Source: Pseudisothecium myosuroides (lineage: Eukaryota > Streptophyta > Bryopsida > Hypnales > Lembophyllaceae). Taken from it: a DNA stretch of 64,000 nt. A program made the translations under genes and the position numbers. The DNA is taken from NCBI GenBank assembly GCA_951799445.1, contig OX637290.1:374501-438500 (forward strand), read 5' to 3'. This document shows, in pieces, positions 1 through 10,705 of the stretch (positions are counted from its first letter, which is position 1; each line of letters begins with the position of its first letter). The notes under the pieces were generated by a model. The model did not search any database and had not been told where the DNA came from. It saw nothing but the letters and a program-made list of their open reading frames with translations.

Positions 1-45
1 AGGAGGTTCTAACGTAATGAAGGTTTGAGGTGTAGTGCAGGACCA

Positions 46-61
46 TCAGGAGATCCCACGA
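46..61. repeat. Diverged copy of the 16-bp palindrome
   Basis: The right arm TCCCACGA is intact and the left arm is altered (TCAGGAGA). It lies just past the first stop of the ParB-like gene, in the same reading direction as that gene's possible read-through tail. It is the only copy on the downstream side of that gene. Confidence 0.55.
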
Positions 62-107
62 TGTTTAGGTAGAGGACACTCTGATGACCTAAAAACATTA
101 AGTTTTC

Positions 108-1238
108 CTACTCCGGCGTCATTCTTACATTGTACTCTACTGAGTGTGCTCTCCCCAATAGTGCCGGTTGTGGACTTCCCATACTCCGCCACTTGATTCT
201 TGCGTTCAGCAGCTGCTTCGTGAAGTTCTGCTCCTTCTGTTCGCCAACGACATCCTGGTTCAGCGCCCGCGAGAAGTGCACTAGGTCTCCGTGGTGATCT
301 TTGTCCGTCCACACAGGTAAAATATTGAAGGTGGAGGCGAGCTTCTTGTCCTTCTCGGGAATCACACCAAGCCTAATCAGGTCCTTGAATGCCTGGACAG
401 TGTGTTGGCCCCCTATTATGTAGTAGTGCGTCTTGGGGTTTTCAAAGATCTCCTTCGGCGCTTGCTTCTCAAAGTGCGACACTACCTTCACCGGGCCGTA
501 GGGTCCCGCTTTAAGGGGAAGCACTGTTATGACTCTGTTCTCCGAGTCATAATCAGGTGTGATTCGTGCCTTCCTCGTCAGCGCATCAAGCCGCTCTGCC
601 TGAATTCCCCTGTACACGAGCAGTGCTACAGGTGCCTGGTGCAGATAGTCATAGTGCACGCGGATGAGCTCTCCTTTGCTGTCACAGATTGGTTTCCTGC
701 CCCATTTGTACAGGCCACCGAAAGAGTTCTCGTACAGGGTCCTCATTGCATTCATCTCTTCCGGTGTCATCTTCTTCACGTCTGCCTCCCCTAGAGCAAC
801 AGCCTTGTGAAGCGGAAGTGGGGTATCCGGTTTTTTCTTCTTTCCGGATGTCCCAGCTGCGGCTTCAACTTCGTCCCCGGGAGCACCAACTGCAGACTTC
901 CTCTTCCTGGTCTTCTTTTTGGGGGACGGCGTGGGAGCAACCAATGTCACGGCTTGGGGAGGAGCGTTCGTATCTCGTAAGTCTTCCATGATTATGTCCC
1001 ACTGGTTCTTCAGCTCCTTAGGCTTCCACCGAGGCTTAGACGTGTCTTTGCACATCAGATGTGACCTTGCAGTCACAGACTCGCACAAAGTGAGGCTGAA
1101 CTTCGCGTAGTCAAGGATCAGCCGAAACGTTATGATCTCCCCGGAAAGGGGAACCTTCTCCTCTACAACTAGGAGCGCTGTGTCGTTGTCAAGCCCCTTC
1201 ATTTCAAGTACCCTCAGTCCGGCAGTTGGATGCCCCAT
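108..1238 (-). CDS. ParB/DGQHR-like domain protein, possibly mobile-element encoded
   Basis: Seen: a frame of about 376 codons. The start used here is the first ATG at 1238; the frame stays open to a GTG at 1250 and an upstream exon is possible. Residues 1-90 form a charged N-terminal region, about 95-150 a lysine-rich low-complexity stretch with PKKK and KRK runs (nuclear-localisation-like), and the C-terminal half is globular. The hallmark is IIGGQHTVQAF near residue 280, followed about 40 residues later by a VW..DKDH.....SRALNQ segment. Known: ParB-fold proteins carry a G-E/G-x-R/H-R-x-x-A box, and DGQHR proteins carry a GQH box. Inference: a ParB/Srx-fold protein that may bind nucleotide or DNA. 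The frame ends at TAG (108-110); the next codons stay open for about 30 residues to a second TAG, so the true C-terminus may be missing. The upstream region holds a palindrome array. Confidence 0.5.
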   Translation of the reverse strand: MGHPTAGLRVLEMKGLDNDTALLVVEEKVPLSGEIITFRLILDYAKFSLTLCESVTARSHLMCKDTSKPRWKPKELKNQWDIIMEDLRDTNAPPQAVTLVAPTPSPKKKTRKRKSAVGAPGDEVEAAAGTSGKKKKPDTPLPLHKAVALGEADVKKMTPEEMNAMRTLYENSFGGLYKWGRKPICDSKGELIRVHYDYLHQAPVALLVYRGIQAERLDALTRKARITPDYDSENRVITVLPLKAGPYGPVKVVSHFEKQAPKEIFENPKTHYYIIGGQHTVQAFKDLIRLGVIPEKDKKLASTFNILPVWTDKDHHGDLVHFSRALNQDVVGEQKEQNFTKQLLNARIKWRSMGSPQPALLGRAHSVEYNVRMTPE

Positions 1239-1556
1239 TGTCCCATTCACCAGCGTGGGAAGAATAGTGGCGGAGCCGTCACTCTCTGCTTTCTAGGCGA
1301 TTCCCCAATGTGTAATCTGCTCGTCGCATCAGAAAAAGGCTTGAGGTGGATGTGGACCTGTGTACTCCAAAGACGTAATGTAGCAGTCAATGAAGGTACC
1401 AAGCTTCCTGGGTGTCAGTTCTTCTGGACCTTCAACGACTTGCATTTCACTACAGCATGGTAGAAAGAGACTGAGGTTAGTTTCCACATTGTCCGATAGA
1501 GCAAAATGATGGTGGTGCGATATTATTCCCGTTCTAACTTTAATTTTTATCCCTAG

Positions 1557-2226
1557 TCGTGGGATCCCACGACGGATGTTATGAAAGAGAAGGAATGGTT
1601 TCGTGATCATTTTGATGACCTGGTTTCACAAATTACCGTTGTCGTGGGATATCACGATCGGTTACATTCACGGACAGTAGTGGGCAGGAGGTTACTGCAT
1701 CTCAACTCACTAACTGAAGGCGTCCCGGCATATGACGACGGCACCAAATAACATAGAATGGATATTGGAATATCTTAGAAGGTGATCGGTGATGATCTGT
1801 GAAACTACTGTCTGTCGTGGGATCCCACGATTGATTGTTCACATAATCAGCGCTATTTGTTAACGCGCCTGCATCTCAATTTCTCTACCCACGCTAGACT
1901 TTCTCGTCGTGATTTCCCACGACGGTTTAGTACTTGAATGCTCTATGTAGGTGGTCTTCTAATTGTTAAGTCTGGGTTAGGCGCGGTCTTTACTATCCTC
2001 CATCGGGGGATCCCACGATGGGTTACTAATCCGCTGCCTGGTCTGTGCCTAATATGTGGTCTGGGTTTAGATTGCGTCTTCACATCTTATCATCGGGGGA
2101 TCCCACGATGGGCCACAAATCCTAAAACTCGTGTGGCCGCGCAGTGGTGGGCGGCTAGGGTTTCAAGTCAGGGATCCTACGATGCTCGAATCTACACAGG
2201 GATTGCCCTGTCGTGGGATCCCACGA
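1557..2226. repeat. Array 1 of 16-bp palindromes, upstream of the ParB-like gene
   Basis: Copies of TCGTGGGATCCCACGA start at 1557 (perfect), 1642 (ATATC centre), 1815 (perfect), 1907 (one arm altered), 2003 and 2093 (TCGGGGGATCCCACGA), 2168 (15 bp, altered) and 2211 (perfect). Spacings are 85, 173, 92, 96, 90, 75 and 43 bp. Around 2003 and 2093 the spacers are recognisably related (GTCTGGGTT before and ATGGG...AATCC after the palindrome). The array is therefore a decayed ~90-bp tandem repeat whose palindromic core has been kept. It occupies the 320-990 bp upstream of the ATG at 1238, where a promoter would be. Inference: binding sites for a dimeric DNA-binding protein. Confidence 0.85.
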
Positions 2227-2229
2227 TGC

Positions 2230-4130
2230 ACGGTTTAGGGTCACTATCCCCAATAACAGGGTCACGTACTCATTACCGTGTGTTCTTCTCGGCATATGTA
2301 CTACCGTATTTCTTAGCTATGTTTATAACAGCGACTATGACAGAGGCTCTGTTACCCTCATTTTCTACGGAGTGCGTACAATGCAATTGAAAACAACCAT
2401 ACCCTAATTATTAGCAATGTTTGTAACCTAGACATTGCAAGCAAGAAATGGAAAGTAATGAGAATATAGTTCAAAGTAACTTACGGGTCCTTCCAAACTG
2501 GGAGGTTTGTTGTATGCTGGGATGGACCTGCTGCCATTGTAGCTTCCGCTTGCACGGGTCCGACCTTGTTTTCAGCTACTACAAAAACGCCCTTCCGCTC
2601 TTCGAAAGACTGCTGCATGAAATTCAAATGCAGTAGAAATTGTAACTTCAATCATCCACTAAGAATCACAAACTCCTAACTTGTTTCTTCATGACTAGCC
2701 AAGTGAATTTAATTGAAGAGAAGGTAAACTTAAATCTAAAGTGACAGATTAAGTAGCCTATCGCACAGAAAACAAGCGTGTCTGATCATAGTCATAAAAT
2801 CCCTGCACAAACCATGTTCCTAAATAATATCATTCACAAACGAGTATTGTCTAACTAAATAATATACAATGAACTCTTTGCTCCATTCTTCTTTGGGAGC
2901 AACATTCCCGTTCCTTACTTCACTTTGCTTCAATTCAAACACTCACAGCAGTCCATACACATTGAACTCTAGTTCGTCAACTACATCAAGGTTGCCATTC
3001 TAGGGTCTACAGTGATGAACCGTGAACTACGATGCGTGAGGAGAGCCTACACCTGCAAGGAGGGCGAGTGCCATACAGCCATTGTATCCATGTACTAGAT
3101 TCATTTGACAAGCTTGAATGGGATCAATTCTTTCCAAGCCTAGAAGCTAAACTCCAGAGCAAACGCACACCTCCATGCGATGACAATTCTACAACAAAGA
3201 AGTCAAATAATGAACCTCACCGCCAGAGAACTACAAAATCAAAATGCAGGTTTTGAGGTTGGACTACGATGAACTAACATGTTCAATGAGGTGGGTGAAG
3301 TCCCGCACCGTGTTGTTTTTCTCGTGCACAGGTCCGGACGCTTGCGCACCGCCTTCGCCAGGAAATGCTTCACGCACTACCGCACTCCGCCACAAAAATT
3401 CACTGTCGTTCTCCGCGCACACACACTTCGCTAGCAAAATTTGAATACGCTCCTCTAATGTCCCTCGCCACGCTCGACTCCGCAAACAGAAGTTCAACGC
3501 CCCGCCAACCAAAGAAACTCCACACAACCCAACTCACTCCAAATGCCAAGCTTCTGACAACCAAACTCACGGACTACAGCAACCCGAATGAACACGCGAG
3601 GAAGGAAAGCGAAGAAGCGCATGAAATCAAGAAGACGGAGAAGCGCATGAAATCAAGAAGACGGAGAAGCACACGACCTCGGGAGAAGAGGGATGCGTGC
3701 AGACGTCGTGGGGAGGAAAGGAGACCAAGTAGAGAGGAAACCGGCGGGGGAGTCTGCTGACGTGGCGCTGTCAGGTGCAAGACGGCGCAAGTCATGACTG
3801 CCCACCCTCCTCATGATTACTGACATCATGAAGAGGGCTTGACTAGAAGTCTTAAGCTAAATAATCACTCATTACACAAAATGTTGAAATTAGGTCGCAC
3901 ACTTGCACCTCACTAATTTCCTGACATTCGATAATTACAAACATTTTTTTTGTTTCTCTATAAGAATGCACTATTCGTTATTTATTCGTTATTTGTTTTT
4001 ATGCACATTGTTGCTATTGGAACTCTCGAAACTCCATGTCTACAAATAAAAATAATTGTAGAAACGTTTATTTACTTTGATGGCTTGTAAAGTAACTTTG
4101 TTGAAATAAGGCAAGCTAGTTTTACTATTT
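2230..4130. other. No recognisable gene; GC-rich block at about 3290-3780
   Basis: Short open frames only, none with a recognisable domain. The block at 3290-3780 is richer in GC and CpG than its flanks and contains a perfect tandem duplication of a roughly 27-bp unit (GAAGCGCATGAAATCAAGAA, near 3614-3670). The long frame through it (3365-3760) is compositionally biased and looks like a by-product of that composition. A promoter or CpG-rich 5' region is possible but unproven. Confidence 0.35.
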
Positions 4131-4137
4131 TAAATGT

Positions 4138-5310
4138 CGGTATGGAAAAAAAATGTACAAGTTGTAAATACTCCGCTCATGAAGTGAAGAGTCATGAGCG
4201 GAAAAAGTCCATGCTACGTTTTCCCAAACTTACCACGTAACCTAAAAAAAAAACCTCGGTCTTGTGGTTCAAAGACCCTTCATTCCATAAATCATGCATG
4301 ATGTTGTACGAGTTAATTTTAAAAAAAAAAAATGTAGTTTTACTATTTTAAATACTCTGCCCATGCAAACATTAGTTACGAATCATGAGCGGTTTAATTT
4401 CATAGATTGCTACATTGATTTCTAGGTTTAACCTTTGGTTTCGATGATTATTATTTTTTTACAAGCCGCTAAATATGCCTTTAACATAATAAACTTTGAT
4501 TTCTAGTTTGCACTTGTGTCATTTTTCTAAAAAATGATTAGTCCAAATTATTTAATTAAATAGAGATGACTATAACGATTACATAAGTACAGGGAACATT
4601 GTTGATGATTGTCCTATATAATTCTTTCTCATTCATCTCCTAGGCAATCATTTTCATGTATACAATCAACATGATTGGCAAATGTATAATGAAGAAATAA
4701 TATCTAAATTATCTTATTGTCTTCTATATTAATTGTCTTGCAATGATCATTGAATAGATGTGGACAAGAGCGTGATTGCCCGCGGTTTTAGGGGCATACT
4801 AGGTGTTAATCTATTTAATTTACTTGTGTTTTGGAGCATATCTCGAGACAATTCTCCAAAGTACGTGACCAAGCCCAGCCGCCCATGATCTTGGAATTAC
4901 TTGCAAAAAATGGAAATTAAAAAACAATGTCAAACAAAGGACGTTCAGAAATGATCTTCAATTTATGAAAAAAAATTAATATTAAGTTACAACTTCAATT
5001 TTTTGTTTTTAAATCGACATGTAACATGTATCGCAATTTTGGAAAACGTACCATGGACTTTTCTTGCTCATGACTTCATGAGCGGAAGACTAAGAACTTA
5101 TACATTCTTTTTTTGATACCGGCATGTACTGTTTTATGTATGATTTATGGAATGAGAGTTCTTTGAATGAACCGCAGGCGGAGGAGGACCTTTTTAGGTT
5201 ACGTGGTAAGTTTGGAAAAACGTAGCATGGACATCTCCCGCTCATGCCTCTTCACTTCATGAGCGGAGTATTTTGAACTTGTACCTTTTTTTCCATATCG
5301 ACATGCACTG
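4138..5310. repeat. Large inverted (fold-back) repeat
   Basis: The segment 4138-4310 reappears as its reverse complement at about 5128-5310. Shared landmarks include ATACTCCGCTCATGAAGTG, TCATGAGCGG, TTACCACGTAACCTAAAAA and ATTCCATAAATCATGCAT. The arms are roughly 170-180 bp around an ~820-bp AT-rich loop. A third partial copy of the CATGAGCGG stretch lies near 5080. No transposase is encoded inside, so this is best called a fold-back or MITE-like element. Exact ends and target duplication were not resolved. Confidence 0.6.
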
Positions 5311-5330
5311 TCTTATGCATGAAATTGCCA

Positions 5331-6290
5331 GACATTTTTAAAATGAAACCATTCCATGGCAGGGCCCGTTTCATTCCCAATTTTTTTTACTTCATGTGAA
5401 TTAGAATTTTGCAATGGGCAAGAAGTGAATATAGTGGTGGAATCTAAATCATAAGAGCAATTACAACTTCCACGATAGAATTTTATGCATGCATGTATGA
5501 ACCATCCATGACGTTTTTAAAATGAAGCCATTCCATGGCAGGGCCCGGCATTTCATTCCCAATTTTTTTTACTTCACGTGAATTAGAATTTTGCAATGGA
5601 CAACAAGTGAATAATTATAGTGGTGGAATCTAAATCATAAGAGCAATTCCAACTTCCACAATAGAATTTTATGCATGCATGTATGAACCATCCATGACAT
5701 TTTTAAAATGAAGCCATTCCATGGCAGGGCCCGTTTCATTCCCAATTTTTTTTACTTCACGTGAATTAGAATTTTGCAATGGGCAAGAAGTGAATATAGT
5801 GGTGGAATCTAAATCATAAGAGCAATTCCAACTTCCACAATAGAATTTTATGCATGCATGTATGAACCATCCATGACGTTTTTAAAATGAAGCCATTCCA
5901 TGGCAGGGCCTGACTGTTTCATTCCCAATTTTTTTTTCTTCACGTGAATTAGAATTTTGCAATGGGCAAGAAGTGAATATAGTGGTGGAATCTAAATCCT
6001 GAGAGCAATTCCAACTTCCACAGTAGAATTTTATGCATGCACGTGTGAAATTCCATGACATTTTTAAAATGAAGCCATAGTTCAATGGCAGGGCCCGTTT
6101 CATTCCCAATTTTTTTATTTTCATGTGAATTAGAATTTTTCAATGGGCAAGACTAGAAAATAGTGGTGGAATCTGAGGATGGAGCAATTACATTTTTCTA
6201 AATCAAATTTTATGCATGCATGTATGAAATTTCATGACTTTTTAAATATTATTTAAGCCGTTTCAAGCCATCACGCATTTCATTCCCGAT
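5331..6290. repeat. Tandem array of ~180-bp units
   Basis: Five full units and a partial sixth, each opening with GACRTTTTTAAAATGAA, begin at about 5331, 5510, 5696, 5875, 6056 and 6235 (periods 179, 186, 179, 181 and 179 bp). Each contains CCATGGCAGGGCC, CACGTGAATTAGAATTTTGC and ATTTTATGCATGCATG. The middle units are nearly identical and the last is diverged. The unit length matches nucleosome-scale plant satellites, but the array is too short to call centromeric. Confidence 0.85.
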
Positions 6291-8570
6291 TTTTTGTTTC
6301 ACATCGGTGGAGATTGTTCAAATAACAATAACAAATAACAATATTACGTACATCGTTGTCAAATAATGATGTAGATGTATACCATGTTCGATCATTTCAA
6401 AAATCCAGATGAAGATTGCATGACCTACAATATTCTCATGAATGACATGATTCCAGGTTTAAGCATTCATCACCCGTCAAAGTGCATTAACAAATTTGAA
6501 AGCATTTAACTCATTAAATCATTCAGACTGAGATTTAAAATACAAAATAAATAAATGGTTCAGTTTGTTCTTTGTTCCATCATGATTGCACATCCAAAGT
6601 CCTTCACAAGGGGCTTTTTTGCGTTTCCCTCTCTCACTTTCCCCTATGTAAACAACAATCTTATGACTTTTCATTGTTTCAACGGATTGTGACACAAGGA
6701 GAAGTCATGGATTGCCGTTTACGCAGGAAAAAATGAGAGAGGGAAACGCAAAAAAGCCCCTGGTGCTTTATTTAAAAATTCGTAGATGAAATAAAAATTG
6801 TGTCAATCATTGTTTAATCCGTAAAGTCCCATATTAAACCATAGGATGTTGTACTACATAACAAGAATTATATATGAAATCAATCTGTTAACTGACATTT
6901 TTAATTAGCAATATTGAATTAGATTGAATTTTAAGTTTATATGTTCCCAGTCTGAGATGACGTAAACTTAATTGAGGAAAAAATTGGAAACAAATAATCA
7001 GCGTCATTTTCATTTTCCATAATACCCTAAACCCTAAAAGCCGTAAACCATGAACTACAGACCCTGAAAACGTTAATGTAAAGCGCTGCCACTGTATAAA
7101 CTAAACCCTATTAAACCCTGAAACCTTGAACCCTGAAACCAAGAACCATGACCTTGAAACCGTGAACACTACACTACAACATGTACCCTAAACCCTATGA
7201 CCGTAGATGGTAGACCCTATGACTGTGGACCCTAGACCCTAAGATTGCATTCATTGGAATAGAAAATAACAAATATGAACATTCGAGAGTTCAAAATTTT
7301 TGTTGATTCTTTTTGTAAGTGAGGTGTTCCACATGTTTCAGGTGCTCAAGTTTTTGGGTTCACGAGATTTTGTACAGTTCGTTTTTGTAGGATACGTATA
7401 ATCAGGTCGTATAGGGGAAGAATTCCGAGTATTGATCGGGGAAGCGTGTGACATTCTGTGAAGTGAAAGTCTTCAGAGTTTGATCCGCTTTGGTCAAAGC
7501 ATCATTGACTCCTAGAAAACGGTGCAACGATACCATCCTTGAATGCGGCGAATTTCAAAATGTCAGTGAAGAATCGGAATTTCAGTGAAGCCTGGATTTG
7601 CGAAGTTCCAGTCAGAAAGTCAAGAGCCCCACGCCCTCCCTCCTTGTAGTCGGAGATGCGCAGAATTCGAGAATGCAATCAACTTCCAAAGTGAAGGACC
7701 GCACGTACCCCCCAGCCGTTGTTGATTGTGGCACGGCATTCAAAAATGCATCCAACATTCGAAATCAAGGATCGCTTGGTGATTTCAAAATTCGCGGCGG
7801 GAATTCAGAGCTGAAGAATTCCAACCAGCCACCTGGTTCATAACCCGAAAAGAACCTGGAGCTTGCTCTTTTCGATTGCACACGTAAACAGGCGGAGCAG
7901 GCTGCGGAGTGGCGAGTGGGTGTCTGCCGGTGTTGGCGACAGAGTGGGCGTGGAGGCGCACGAAGTTCTGACCGAGCCAGGTGCTACAAGGTAAGAATGC
8001 ATCCCTTGCAAGTGTTATGCGATTCCGAATGTTGAGGATTTTGTAGTCGAATTGACGCCACTGCACTCTGTCACAAACTGAGGATGTCGTAGATTGAAAG
8101 TGAAACGGAGTCTGCGATAATTTTTTTCGTGCATTGGTATCATTTTGCGAAAAACTCACGTACTTAAGGGATCACCATGCTGTGGTGGCATCGAGGTTCC
8201 TTTTGAATCGCAGGACGGCACTGCCCTGAGGGCAAGTTGATATGAGAACCTTGTACGTGGATGACAACCGGTCAGAACGTCTTCACAAAGTAGTGAAATT
8301 AGGTTGCGTTAGGAATTAGGCGGACTTACATGAGGAAAACCCAGCCATCAAATTCAACTACTTCTAAGAACGTTTCCTATTGTACCCATGGAGGTTCAGG
8401 AGTCTGAATTACAGCAAAATCCACTTTAAAAGTAGAGAATTTTTGTACAGTAACTGAGAATAGTTATAGAGTGTCGAATGTCATAAAACTAGTGACAGGA
8501 AACCTAATTTCACGAACTTCTGTAGATACGTCGGTCTATGACAGTAGAATACGTGTATATATCCAACATA
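6290..8570. other. Noncoding AT-rich stretch with degenerate telomere-type repeats
   Basis: Apart from the MITE at 6609-6761, no gene is recognisable. At about 7020-7240 the sequence is built from degenerate CCCTAAA, CCCTGAA and CCGTAAA words, the plant telomere motif in interstitial form. Frames at 7598-7843 and 7785-8159 overlap on opposite strands and have no recognisable domain. Confidence 0.45.
6609..6761. mobile_element. 153-bp fold-back MITE
   Basis: The ends are inverted copies of each other: AGGGGCTTTTTTGCGTTTCC at the left, and its complement closing at 6761. The match continues with small differences for about 64 bp into each side, so almost the whole element folds into one hairpin. 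It encodes nothing. No clear target duplication is visible, so the superfamily is not assigned. Confidence 0.75.
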
Positions 8571-8578
8571 CGTAAGCA

Positions 8579-9263
8579 TCGTGGGATCCCACGATCTCCG
8601 CTTATTGAGCGTGGGCGAGACCTCTCAGTCTTCGAGTAGAGAGATATCGCGGTCTGGTAGTCAAGGGATCTCCTGTAATTTTGTCATGGGATCCCACGAT
8701 CGATTGAACCTTGGCTGTGGCCTTCCTAGTGTACGTCTAGGTGCCTTACTTTTCGATGACCGTCATACTCCTCGTCGATCTTGTATAAGCATTGTGGGAT
8801 CTCACGATCACATTTTCGGTTGGCACCAGGTTTTCCTACTCGGGGGGGTTCACAAACACTCTTACGGAATTTACATGATACCAAACTCGTGGGATCCCAT
8901 GATTGATTATCGATCTCAATATGTCGGGGACTCGTCAAAGTGATTCAGTTTGGCCCACTACTTCATTTGTATTTCTGTAGCGGTCTATGTGATCCCTTAG
9001 GAGGATCTTGGAATACCGGGATCTCTGGTTTAAGTGATTGAGCGCCAAGAGTGTCGTGGGATCCCACGATGTACTGATCGTTCTTTGGTTAATGTCTTCT
9101 AAACTTCTGCGACGTTTTTCTGGATGCCTTGGCTTCTTCCCAGTGGTTCTGGGACGGCCTTCTTGAGATCGCACTATCGCGTCTGGGCTTTCGAACTTCT
9201 TGTTGACAGTAACTAGATTCACTTGTTCATGTTGCGTTGCCGTGTGATCGTGAGTTCCCACGA
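8579..9263. repeat. Array 2 of 16-bp palindromes, upstream of the transposase-like gene
   Basis: Copies start at 8579 (perfect), 8684 (TCATGGGATCCCACGA), 8792 (one change in each arm), 8887 (one change), 9054 (perfect) and 9248 (TCGTGAGTTCCCACGA). Decayed candidates occupy the gaps at about 8661, 8984, 9015 and 9158. Spacings are 105, 108, 95, 167 and 194 bp, the last two about twice the basic period. The array ends 160 bp before the ATG at 9425. Array 1 and array 2 thus have the same core, similar spacing and the same position relative to their genes. Confidence 0.85.
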
Positions 9264-9790
9264 CTGTACAGACGTTGATGCTTCTGTCCTTCATGTCGTG
9301 AGGTTACAATGCCATGAATGCAGCGCTCTTCTGTAGACATGCCTAACTCCTTGAATGTATGATGTACAGGTTTTACAGATCGTTTTAATCTCGTCCAAGG
9401 GATTCGATAGAGCTCACTCTAACAATGGATTCATTCTGTGAGTCTGCTGCTGACGCGATAGTTCCATATGTGGACAGAACGCATGTAGAGGGTGAATCAC
9501 AGGATTCCACCGGTGGATGTGAAGCGTTTGTGAATGGTGATTGGATTAAGCTGTTTGTGACTGGATTCGGTGAAGTTGGTTCAGGAATCGTTAAAGAGGT
9601 TCGTCCCCAGGACCAGTGGCTGGGTGTGCCCATACCTATTGAGCCTTGGATTTACATTCTGGTGCGACCTCATTCTATCAAATTAGAATTCCAGGATTTG
9701 AAATGCTTTCCTTGTCAGAGGGGTATGAACACATTAGAGGATGCTCAGGAGAATGTAGTGTTGTGGAGAGCCGCCGACGTTGTTAGAGCG

Positions 9791-9806
9791 TCGGGGGATC
9801 CCCCGA
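9791..9806. repeat. Palindrome copy inside coding sequence, with compensating arm changes
   Basis: TCGGGGGATCCCCCGA is again a perfect 16-bp palindrome. It differs from the consensus by T-to-G in the left arm and the matching A-to-C in the right arm. It lies in frame within exon 1, coding for SGDPP. Confidence 0.8.
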
Positions 9807-10705
9807 TGGATCCATGTCCGTATATTCGTCAAGGAGCCTGGTTTGGACTTGATGTGCATTGGAAGGACGCCGACGGACTCCTCGTTTCCTTGGGTCGTAT
9901 CATTTGTTGGAGTCCGGAGGATCATTTCCAAGAGGAGACACTTGTTGAAGGTTTCCTAGGTGTGACAGTCCTCGATGTTTTTGTGGGTGACACCGAAGCC
10001 ATAATGTCTCACGACAGGTGGCCAATTTCGGAGTGCTGGTTTTCCAACGGTCGTTCGTTGAAGGAGATAGTGGATCATTTTGCCGCCATTCTCGATATCG
10101 ACGACCCTCTCGCTTACCTCGGAGGTAGAATGAAAGCACCATACCGGTTTATAGTTTGCAAACCCAATCTGGAATTGAAGGAATCACATTACTCCCGCAA
10201 AATGGTAGACGAGGAGATTCGGAAAGTCAGCTCGGAGAAGTGCTGCAGACGTCTGTGTTGTCAGCATTATAACCAGGAGTCCACACTGTTAGTAAGGCAA
10301 AAGTACTACTTGAAGTCATTTGACGAGCGCCATGAATATGGGATTGGAGTGGGAGGACAACTACACGAAAGGTACGGGGAGCGGAAGCGGAAATACGTCA
10401 CGCTAGAGGGAGTTGATGTTTGTGGCAAGACGTGGTACATAATTCACGGCATCCCGAAGTCCACTTACCACAGTTACATCGAGATGTACAACGACGGCGT
10501 TGTATCAGGGATGCACGGAAACACAGGGGTTAAGCGCCCGCGGGCTCAGACTGTTCAGGTCGCTGGGACTATGAAAGCCATTATTGACGAGAATGCTGAT
10601 CAAATGCCCCACCAAATGCGCGACATTGGGAACGGGCGAACGGACACTCTAAAATTCCTTCCTCCCGGAAGAAATTGGAAACGAGTCCGAGCAGACGCCA
10701 ATGAG

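Noticed and set aside
108..1238. Direct identification of the array as parS
   Set aside because: The 16-mer differs from the bacterial parS consensus; only length, symmetry and clustering agree.
3365..3760. Arg/Lys-rich plus-strand frame as a gene
   Set aside because: Its composition comes from a tandem duplication in a GC-rich block; no domain, and no splice or promoter support.
5331..6290. Centromeric satellite
   Set aside because: Unit length is suggestive, but there are only about five units in unique-looking surroundings.
1557..9069. Cloning or linker artefact, because each palindrome contains a BamHI site (GGATCC)
   Set aside because: Copies vary in the centre and arms, lie in related flanking repeats and occur within a coding exon; linkers would be identical and placed at junctions.
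1557..9263. CRISPR-like array (short palindromic repeats with regular spacing)
   Set aside because: The repeat unit is only 16 bp, spacings vary from 43 to 194 bp, some spacers are homologous to one another, and the context is a plant nuclear genome. A decayed tandem repeat with a conserved palindromic core fits better.
8581..9294. Short frames on both strands across palindrome array 2
   Set aside because: They repeat WDPT or GSHD wherever the palindrome is crossed, so they reflect the repeat and not a protein.
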